From contig JAURKF010000096.1 of assembly GCA_030831885.1 (NCBI GenBank), positions 1 through 5,483 on the forward strand: DNA of 5,483 bases. Direction: 5' to 3'. The position numbers and the translations under genes were made by a program. This DNA comes from Flavobacteriales bacterium. GTDB lineage: Bacteria; Bacteroidota; Bacteroidia; Flavobacteriales; UA16. The notes under the pieces were generated by a model. The model did no database searches. It saw nothing but the letters and a program-made list of their open reading frames with translations, and was not told the origin of the DNA. Below are positions 1 through 4,522 of this stretch, piece after piece (position 1 is the first letter of the stretch; every line of letters starts with the position of its first letter).

Positions 1-275
1 ATACCACCATCCCATTTGTCGGCCAGCGACACAATATCCGTTACCTCATAATACATGTCAAACACGTTCTTCACGGCATCTACTACATCTTCCAGTTCTA
101 CAGCCGATGCAACGACCTGGCCCGACTCAAGCAATTGAAAACCGTCGTACGCCTTACCCAATTCCTTTTCGCCATGCTCGCGGAAAAAGATGCGGTATTT
201 GTAGTCGTCCATTCCGAATACGACGCCTTCGCCATAGGTAGGGTGTGAGATTTTAGATCCGATTGTGAAGTTCAT
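1..275 (-). CDS. Uncharacterised small protein with HPTYGEG motif (C-terminus beyond window)
   Basis: This reading frame starts at ATG (275-273) and stays open for 91 codons to the left edge, so the C-terminal part is missing. The N-terminus reads MNFTIGSKISHPTYGEGVVF. A small beta-rich segment (about residues 4-50) carries the HP-x-YGEG-V pattern at residues 11-18. A similar pattern occurs in Tudor/SH3-like folds such as the N-terminal domain of CarD and the C-terminal domain of UvrD-type helicases. Residues 60-85 look helical and acidic. I see no catalytic motif, signal peptide or membrane segment. No Shine-Dalgarno sequence precedes the start, as is usual in Bacteroidota. It lies downstream of rimO on the same strand, separated by a 219-bp repeat-filled gap, so co-transcription is uncertain. 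I recognise it only as a conserved hypothetical type. A nucleic-acid or RNA-polymerase-binding role would be a guess from the motif. Confidence 0.8.
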   Translation of the reverse strand, partial: MNFTIGSKISHPTYGEGVVFGMDDYKYRIFFREHGEKELGKAYDGFQLLESGQVVASAVELEDVVDAVKNVFDMYYEVTDIVSLADKWDGG

Positions 276-277
276 AT

Positions 278-316
278 GATTAGTGAATAGTGAAGTAGTG
301 ATTAGTGAAGTAGTGA
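278..316. repeat. Short direct repeats based on TAGTGAA
   Basis: The 14-mer TAGTGAAGTAGTGA occurs exactly at 288-301 and again at 303-316, one base apart. A further TAGTGAA copy lies just before at 281-287. The block fills the space between the start of the left-hand gene and the 31-bp array. It has stop codons in several frames and no coding character. It looks like slippage-generated low-complexity DNA. It occupies the leader of the HPTYGEG gene on the minus strand, so copy-number change could alter the spacing of that gene's 5' region. Confidence 0.8.
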
Positions 317-317
317 C

Positions 318-492
318 GCACTGCTGTGCGTCCAATTTTCCCCATTCGGTACTGCTGAGCGTCCGCATTTCCCCATTCGGCACTGCTGTGCGTCCGCTTT
401 TCCCCATACGGCACTGCTGTGCGTCCGCTTTTCCCCATTCGGCACTGCTGTGCGTGCATCTATGCCTATCCGGCAACGCTGTACGTCCAATT
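318..492. repeat. 31-bp tandem repeat array, five full copies plus one partial
   Basis: Units begin at 318, 349, 380, 411, 442 and 473, exactly 31 bp apart with no indels. The consensus is GCACTGCTGTGCGTCC (16 bases) followed by GCTTTTCCCCATTCG (15 bases). Units 3 and 4 differ at one base. Unit 2 has a few changes, unit 5 diverges in its second half, and unit 6 is degenerate and fades out at about 490-492. There are no unique spacers, so this is not a CRISPR array. Each good unit holds the inverted repeat GCAC-TGCT-GTGC, extended in unit 1 to a 6-bp stem (ACGCAC 316-321 with GTGCGT 326-331). The period is not a multiple of three, so any open frame through the array shifts from copy to copy and it is not coding. 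On the minus strand it would be transcribed as a string of small hairpins in the 3' region of the rimO message. Confidence 0.93.
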
Positions 493-494
493 GC

Positions 495-1814
495 TCAAGC
501 AAGGTTAATCGGCAGCGCATGAAGATCATAATGTTCAGCAGAATGAATGCGCACATCAGCAAAATCACCCACGCGCAAATAGCCGGAAGCAGTCGGAATA
601 ATGACCTCATTGTCAACCTCGGGTGAATCGTATTGCGTGCGCCCAATGTAGCTATCACCCTCCACACGGTCAATCAATACCTTCATGTCGCGGCCTACAA
701 ATCGCTGATTCAATTCATAGGATATATGCGACTGGGCTTCCATAACCGCATCGGCACGCTTGCGTTTGGTCTTCGCAGGAACATCATCCTTCATTCCATA
801 CGCATGCGTATTCTCTTCATGAGAATAGGTGAAGATTCCAAGACGATCGAAGCGGGTTTGCTCTACCCATTGCAGCATCTCTTCGAAATCGGCCTGAGTT
901 TCACCGGGGAAGCCTGCAATTAGTGTAGTTCGCAAGGCAATGTCAGGTACTCTATTTCGTATTTCTGCGATGAGTGCATCTGTCTTTTCGCGTGTGATAC
1001 CGCGACGCATCGCCTGAAGCATCTTGGTGGTACCATGCTGTAGGGGCATATCGAGGTATTTGCACACGTTGCTGCGTTCATTCATTACATCGAGCACATC
1101 CATGGGGAAGCCCGAAGGGAAGGCGTATTGCAGGCGAATCCAGTCAATTCCCTCCACATCACTCAGTCGCCGTATCAAATCGGCCAGATTGCGCTGCTTG
1201 TAAAGATCAAGACCATAGTAGGTCAAATCCTGGGCTATGAGAATAAGTTCCTTGGTTCCCGAGGCAGCGAGTTTTTTAGCACTTTCAACCAATTGCTCTG
1301 CAGGTGTGCTCACATGTTTACCGCGCATCAAGGGTATGGCGCAAAAGGAGCAAGGCCGATCGCAGCCCTCGGAAATTTTAAAGTACGCGTAGTGGGCAGG
1401 CGTTGTCAGCAGACGCTCGCCTACAAGTTCGTGTTTATAGTCGGCCTTGAGCGTTTTCAGTAGGCGGGGAAGTTCGCGGGTACCGAAAAATGCGTCCACT
1501 TCGGGAATGTCCTTTTCCAATTCCGGCTTATAGCGTTCCGACAAACAACCCGTAACGTATAACTTATGGACGTTTCCCTTTTCTTTCTCTCGCGCCCAGG
1601 CCAGGATGGTATTGATACTCTCCTCCTTAGCATTATCGATGAAGCCACAAGTATTGACAATTACAATTTCGGCATCCTGTTGTTCCGACTCATGCTCAAC
1701 CTGAAAAGAATTGGCCTTCAGCTGAGCCATCATCACTTCGCTATCGAAGATGTTTTTGGCGCAGCCGAGCGTTACTACGTTCACCTTATTCTTTTGGAGT
1801 GTTTTTGTTTTCAT
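495..1814 (-). CDS. rimO: RimO, ribosomal protein uS12 methylthiotransferase
   Basis: This radical-SAM methylthiotransferase adds a methylthio group to the beta-carbon of a conserved aspartate of ribosomal protein uS12, using S-adenosylmethionine and two 4Fe-4S clusters in the cytoplasm. The protein is 439 residues, the usual length for the family. The N-terminal MTTase domain has the cluster cysteines C18 (TLGCAKN), C56 (NTCGF) and C90 (VTGC). The radical-SAM motif CDRPCSFC supplies C151, C155 and C158. The barrel continues through LDMPLQHG (254-261) and IAGFPGE (299-305). A TRAM-like RNA or substrate-binding domain occupies roughly 370-430. The LGCAKN and DMPLQHG signatures favour RimO over its tRNA-modifying paralogue MiaB. 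The ATG at 1814 gives the standard N-terminus just before the first strand. The TGA stop lies about 2 bp from the 31-bp repeat array. In related genomes rimO usually directly follows ftsY. Here the siaBC pair separates them, so rimO must have its own promoter in the 137-bp gap upstream. Confidence 0.96.
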   Translation of the reverse strand: MKTKTLQKNKVNVVTLGCAKNIFDSEVMMAQLKANSFQVEHESEQQDAEIVIVNTCGFIDNAKEESINTILAWAREKEKGNVHKLYVTGCLSERYKPELEKDIPEVDAFFGTRELPRLLKTLKADYKHELVGERLLTTPAHYAYFKISEGCDRPCSFCAIPLMRGKHVSTPAEQLVESAKKLAASGTKELILIAQDLTYYGLDLYKQRNLADLIRRLSDVEGIDWIRLQYAFPSGFPMDVLDVMNERSNVCKYLDMPLQHGTTKMLQAMRRGITREKTDALIAEIRNRVPDIALRTTLIAGFPGETQADFEEMLQWVEQTRFDRLGIFTYSHEENTHAYGMKDDVPAKTKRKRADAVMEAQSHISYELNQRFVGRDMKVLIDRVEGDSYIGRTQYDSPEVDNEVIIPTASGYLRVGDFADVRIHSAEHYDLHALPINLA

Positions 1815-1951
1815 CGAGGCTGCAAAGAAACAAGGGAATTGGTTGTGTTGTCAATCAAAAAGTAACCTTTCGATATTATCGCCGTAGAACGACCATAAAT
1901 GAGCCTCCGGAAAAAGATTTCGAAGGGAAACATATTAAAAACACAACGATT

Positions 1952-2431
1952 ATGATAGACAATGCACTACGTTATTATGGGAAAATCGACGAGGGAGGAA
2001 TCGTAGATTTTGTTGATCTGCTTTCAGGTGTGCTCAACCGTAACCTAGGTCCTAGGAAGGACATTCGGAAAATGTGCAGCTTCGCCATAGAGCTTCTCGA
2101 TAATGGAATGAGGTATAGTCTGGATAACAGGGTTTCATTCACCTGGACCATTGAAAAAGACCGACTCACATTCGAGCTGGAAAATGAAGCAGAGGAAAGC
2201 GATGCTATTCGCCTGCTGAGCCACACTCAACGATTACAGCAAATGAACATTGATGAGCGAAAGGAAGCATTTCAAAAACAAATAAATAGTGAGCACTTAG
2301 GCCCGAAGGGAGGGGCAGGATTAGGTCTATTACAAATTCTGAGAAAAGGAGTTCTTTCATTAGATACTCAAATTCAAGAGCAATCTAATCGTACGTTTGT
2401 ATGCAAAAGCCGCATCGAAACGCAGTTGTAA
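1952..2431 (+). CDS. siaB: SiaB-like GHKL-fold protein kinase
   Basis: In the Pseudomonas Sia pathway, SiaB is a serine/threonine kinase that phosphorylates SiaC and so switches off SiaC's partner binding. This 159-residue protein has the layout of that family (SiaB/DUF6272). The first strand and helix are at residues 6-30. An N-box-like segment at 47-55, IELLDNGMRY, has E47 and N51 in the positions that bind Mg-ATP in GHKL ATPases. A variable linker ends in the glycine-rich lid GPKGGAGLGL at 117-126. No classical DxGxG G1 box is visible; residues 75-80 (ELENEA) take its place, as I recall for this family. I chose ATG 1952 because it begins just before the conserved first strand. The longer frame from 1799 overlaps rimO and adds 51 unrelated, basic residues. 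The SiaC partner follows after 13 bp, so the two are almost certainly co-transcribed. Sampled lines are AT-rich (about 38-40% GC) compared with rimO. The family assignment rests on motif recognition and on the adjacent DUF1987 gene. Confidence 0.8.
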   Translation: MIDNALRYYGKIDEGGIVDFVDLLSGVLNRNLGPRKDIRKMCSFAIELLDNGMRYSLDNRVSFTWTIEKDRLTFELENEAEESDAIRLLSHTQRLQQMNIDERKEAFQKQINSEHLGPKGGAGLGLLQILRKGVLSLDTQIQEQSNRTFVCKSRIETQL

Positions 2432-2444
2432 AAATTAACTCAGA

Positions 2445-2819
2445 ATGATTGAAACCATATGCAATACAACTAAGAGCAGTCCATCGCTAGTCTTTGATAG
2501 TGAAAAAAATATCTTTAGAATTGAGGGAATCTCAACGCTGGTGAATGCAATCGAATTTTTCGATTCTATTATTCAGTGGATTAATCTGAATGAACATCGT
2601 CTTCAGAAAAAAGTAGAATTTCAATTTCATCTCCCCTATTTCAACTCGGCGAGCATGAAGGGAATTCTTATGGTAATGCAGCGCATCAAAAAGGGCATTG
2701 ATTCAGGGCAAGACTGGAGCATTGGATGGCACATTGAGGAAGACGATGAATTCTTAATAGATGCAGCCGAATCTTTTCAGGAAATGATCGATATGGAAAT
2801 TCAGATTTTGCGTCCTTAG
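2445..2819 (+). CDS. siaC: SiaC/DUF1987 family regulatory phosphoprotein
   Basis: SiaC proteins are small, STAS-like switch proteins. In Pseudomonas aeruginosa the unphosphorylated form binds and activates the diguanylate cyclase SiaD. SiaB phosphorylates SiaC on a threonine and the PP2C-type phosphatase SiaA reverses this. The 124 residues here match the family length and order. A first strand pair runs to about residue 28, a long helix with IEFFDSIIQWI lies at 36-46, and a strand (VEFQFHLPYF) is at 57-66. The signature YFNSAS is at 65-70, followed by helix MKGILMVMQRIKKG and the C-terminal WHIEEDDEFLIDAAESF. The residue aligned with the phosphoacceptor threonine is serine (S68), which is still phosphorylatable. 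The gene starts 13 bp after siaB. Its TAG stop interlocks with the TAA of ftsY on the other strand. A hand count over 2461-2760 gives about 38% GC, lower than the neighbours. No diguanylate cyclase is nearby, so the target is unknown. Confidence 0.85.
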   Translation: MIETICNTTKSSPSLVFDSEKNIFRIEGISTLVNAIEFFDSIIQWINLNEHRLQKKVEFQFHLPYFNSASMKGILMVMQRIKKGIDSGQDWSIGWHIEEDDEFLIDAAESFQEMIDMEIQILRP

Positions 2820-3790
2820 GAATTCTGTTCCTCGGCCGACTTAAAGAGAGAATCCACAAACTCGAATCGATTAAAAACCTGCAGGTCGTCTATTTTTTCA
2901 CCTACTCCAATGTACTTTACAGGTATACAGAACTGATCGCTGATACCAATAACGACACCACCTTTGGCCGTGCCGTCTATTTTAGTAATAGCCAGGGCAC
3001 TAACTTCTGTTGCTGCGGTAAATTGTTTGGCCTGTTCAAATGCGTTCTGACCCGTCGATCCATCGAGTACCAACAGCACCTCGTGTGGTGCGTCGGGCGT
3101 TACTTTCTGCATTACCCGTTTAATTTTTGACAGCTCATTCATGAGTCCTACTTTGTTGTGTAAGCGGCCTGCCGTATCAATGAGCACTACGTCCATTTGC
3201 TGCGCTACGGCACTTTGCAAGGTATCGAATGCAACACTGGCAGGATCAGCGCCCATGCCCTGCGCCACGATAGGCACTCCGGCACGCTCACCCCAAACCT
3301 TGAGTTGATCCACTGCAGCTGCGCGGAAGGTATCCGCAGCACCCAGCATCACTTTTTTACCCTGGCTTTTAAGTTGATTGGCCAATTTCCCAATGGTTGT
3401 CGTCTTTCCCACACCATTCACGCCTACGACCATCACCACATACGGACCATTTACCTTGGGAACAAATACCTCCTCACCATCTTCACCTTCATGACCTTTC
3501 AATAAGGCCGAAATTTCTTCTCTCAGGATACCATTAAGCTCGGAAGTGTTCATGAACTTGTCTCGCTTCACTCGCTCTTCAATACTGCGTATAATTTTCA
3601 AGGTTGTTTCCACACCCACATCACTGCTGATGAGCATTTCCTCTAAATTGTCGAGTACTTCATCATCCACTTGGCTCTTGCCGACAATAATCTTAGCAAG
3701 CTTCGAGAAGAAACCGGTACGTGTTTTTTCCAAGCCCTGATTGAGGCTTTCCTTCTTTTCAGATGAAAACAGACGTTTAAAAAAATTCAT
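2816..3790 (-). CDS. ftsY: FtsY, signal recognition particle receptor GTPase
   Basis: FtsY is the membrane-associated receptor that docks SRP-ribosome complexes and, by mutual GTP hydrolysis with Ffh, hands nascent membrane proteins to SecYEG. The protein is 324 residues. A short basic N-terminus (MNFFKRLFSS) stands in for the long acidic A domain of the E. coli protein, as is common outside Proteobacteria. The helical N domain covers about 20-100. The NG GTPase then shows G1 GVNGVGKTTT (123-132), the SRP-specific DTFRAAA (153-159), G3 DTAGR (205-209), G4 TKID (269-272) with GTAKGG after it, and the closing GVGE (295-298). The ATG at 3790 gives the standard start. It lies 76 bp downstream of the DUF4295 stop, with a terminator-like hairpin between, so ftsY may depend on read-through or on a promoter not obvious in that gap. 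The stop codon overlaps that of the convergent siaC. Confidence 0.97.
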   Translation of the reverse strand: MNFFKRLFSSEKKESLNQGLEKTRTGFFSKLAKIIVGKSQVDDEVLDNLEEMLISSDVGVETTLKIIRSIEERVKRDKFMNTSELNGILREEISALLKGHEGEDGEEVFVPKVNGPYVVMVVGVNGVGKTTTIGKLANQLKSQGKKVMLGAADTFRAAAVDQLKVWGERAGVPIVAQGMGADPASVAFDTLQSAVAQQMDVVLIDTAGRLHNKVGLMNELSKIKRVMQKVTPDAPHEVLLVLDGSTGQNAFEQAKQFTAATEVSALAITKIDGTAKGGVVIGISDQFCIPVKYIGVGEKIDDLQVFNRFEFVDSLFKSAEEQNS

Positions 3791-3811
3791 AGCGGACGAA
3801 TGGGGTAAAAC

Positions 3812-3844
3812 AAAAAAGACTTTCCCCGGAAGAGAAAAGTCTTT
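3812..3844 (-). terminator. Probable intrinsic terminator or attenuator after the DUF4295 gene
   Basis: Read on the minus strand, AAAGACTTT (3844-3836) pairs perfectly with AAAGTCTTT (3823-3815), giving a 9-bp stem around a 12-base loop. The stem's final T residues continue into a run of six Ts ending at 3812. The stem is AT-rich, so it would be a weak to moderate terminator. It begins 22 bp beyond the stop codon of the DUF4295 gene and ends 21 bp before the ftsY start. The most economical reading is partial termination that gives much more ribosomal-protein transcript than ftsY transcript. Confidence 0.6.
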
Positions 3845-3866
3845 CTATGCATTGACGAAACAAGAA

Positions 3867-4022
3867 TCAGCTCTTGGTGAACCAAGACTGAACATTGTCG
3901 TTGTGTACGATTTCTTCCTTAAACGTGTAAGCGCCTGATTTTGGCGACTTCACCATTTTAATCACCTTGGTGTGGTTCTTACCACTACCGGTTTGCAGGG
4001 TTGCAACTACCTTCTTTGCCAT
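3867..4022 (-). CDS. DUF4295 family small basic protein (probable ribosomal protein bL38)
   Basis: This is a 51-residue, lysine-rich protein starting MAKKVVATLQTGSGKNHTKV and ending with QSWFTKS. It is short enough to be missed by many gene callers. I read it directly from ATG 4022 to TGA 3867. It matches what I know of DUF4295, a Bacteroidota-specific family of about 50 residues encoded between rpmG and ftsY. The rpmG stop is only 8 bp upstream, so the two are surely translated from one message. Cryo-EM of the Flavobacterium johnsoniae ribosome reported a phylum-specific protein named bL38. I believe this family corresponds to it, but that link is from memory. The strongly basic composition and the MAKK start shared with bL33 fit an rRNA-binding 50S component. 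There are no cysteines and no membrane segment. Confidence 0.88.
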   Translation of the reverse strand: MAKKVVATLQTGSGKNHTKVIKMVKSPKSGAYTFKEEIVHNDNVQSWFTKS

Positions 4023-4030
4023 GGCCTATC

Positions 4031-4213
4031 TTATTTAATTTCTTTGTGAACAGTCATTTTCTTCAGAATCGGATTGTACTTTTTCTTTTCCAATCGATCC
4101 GGAGTGTTTTTACGATTCTTGGTGGTGATATAGCGGCTAGTGCCTGGCATACCCGACTCTTTATGCTCGGTGCATTCCATTATCACTTGAACTCGGTTTC
4201 CTTTCTTTGCCAT
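4031..4213 (-). CDS. rpmG: 50S ribosomal protein bL33
   Basis: bL33 is a small protein of the large ribosomal subunit near the E site. The 60-residue product starts [20 protein letters not shown] and carries the family core [20 protein letters not shown] at 26-45, followed by the usual KYNPILKK tail. Only one cysteine (C14) is present, so the paired CxxC zinc knuckles of the zinc-binding paralogue are absent. This is the zinc-independent (C-minus) form. It is the first gene of a short minus-strand unit with the DUF4295 gene (8-bp gap) and perhaps ftsY. The bL28 gene (rpmB), which often sits immediately upstream in this phylum, is not present; the next 309 bp are non-coding. The ATG at 4213 is the only sensible start and gives the normal length. 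Confidence 0.96.
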   Translation of the reverse strand: MAKKGNRVQVIMECTEHKESGMPGTSRYITTKNRKNTPDRLEKKKYNPILKKMTVHKEIK

Positions 4214-4340
4214 TGTCTTAAAATCTTGAATGGGGCCGCGAATGTACGTTGCTTTTTCCTGTTAACAAGCAAAAATGGGATGTTTTTTTTGAAAACACAT
4301 TGCCTACTATACCCAAATGGATTTCGAAAAAACACGCATA

Positions 4341-4420
4341 GATTGTTTTTCAACGACTTAGCCCCCACAATCCATTGGGCTTTTCTTGGGCATACTCCCC
4401 ACAATCCCTTGTTGAAAATC
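4341..4420. repeat. Structured element: direct repeats inside inverted repeats
   Basis: Outer arms TTTTCAAC (4347-4354) and GTTGAAAA (4411-4418) are perfect inverted repeats. Both are extended by GAT/ATC at the outer edge, on the left with an insertion. Between them CCCCACAATCC occurs twice (4363-4373 and 4397-4407), 34 bp apart. The first copy sits within a small hairpin, AGCCC (4360-4364) pairing with GGGCT (4377-4381) and followed by three more Ts. The nested arrangement suggests either a folded leader RNA (of rpmG, on the minus strand) or a protein-binding region. I cannot assign it to a known riboswitch or ribosomal-protein leader. Confidence 0.5.
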
Positions 4421-4429
4421 ACCCCTTCA

Positions 4430-4465
4430 TTGTAGGAATCTAGCAAATCCTGCTAACTAGCTTTG
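4430..4465 (+). promoter_or_regulatory. Probable ftsK promoter (Bacteroidota type) with overlapping inverted repeats
   Basis: TAGCTTTG at 4458-4465 is a perfect match to the Bacteroidota -7 consensus TAnnTTTG. A TTG at 4430-4432 is the best candidate for the -33 TTTG box, but the 25-bp gap is a few bases longer than usual. Transcription would start near 4472, leaving a leader of about 50 bases before the GTG start. The spacer holds TAGCA-aatcc-TGCTA (4441-4455), a perfect inverted repeat. It overlaps a second one, GCTA-ac-TAGC (4452-4461), that runs into the -7 box. These are candidate operator half-sites. Confidence 0.5.
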
Positions 4466-4522
4466 AGGATTCACCCATCTGCGCTCGATCGCACTGGAAT
4501 TCCTATCTACTGCATTAGAACC

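Larger units (their letters stand above)
4214..4522. other. Divergent non-coding region between rpmG and ftsK
   Basis: This 309-bp stretch carries the upstream signals of two divergent genes. The frames that cross it give no recognisable protein. I searched by eye for a bL28 gene or its remnants on the minus strand and for tRNA-like arms and found neither. It contains a structured repeat element at 4341-4420, a TAnnTTTG promoter element at 4458-4465 for ftsK, and inverted TAGC repeats overlapping that promoter. On the minus strand the only loose promoter-like match for rpmG is CATTTTTG at 4277-4270, one mismatch from TAnnTTTG and without a good upstream box, so I do not annotate it. Confidence 0.7.

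Noticed and set aside
318..492. CRISPR array
   Set aside because: Copies are directly contiguous and both halves of the unit are conserved; there are no unique spacers and no cas genes.
283..522. Plus-strand frame of 79 codons rich in Cys, His and Pro
   Set aside because: It is the translation of the 31-bp array. Because 31 is not a multiple of three, each copy is read in a new frame, which explains the cycling peptide motifs. It also overlaps the rimO end.
302..673. Minus-strand frame of 123 codons
   Set aside because: It overlaps the end of rimO in another frame and continues through the repeat array; no domain is recognisable.
1799..1951. Longer siaB start at 1799 giving 210 residues
   Set aside because: The extra 51 residues overlap rimO antisense, are basic and unlike the family, and the conserved first strand begins just after the ATG at 1952.
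2818..2832. Terminator between siaC and ftsY
   Set aside because: The AGGAA/TTCCT hairpin has only five pairs and no T tract on either strand.
4270..4277. rpmG promoter -7 box CATTTTTG on the minus strand
   Set aside because: It is one base off TAnnTTTG and no TTTG lies at the right distance upstream, in a region with many T runs.
4183..4446. Minus-strand frame of 87 codons, considered as bL28 or a new gene
   Set aside because: The sequence has no bL28 features, overlaps the start of rpmG, and runs through the structured repeat element.
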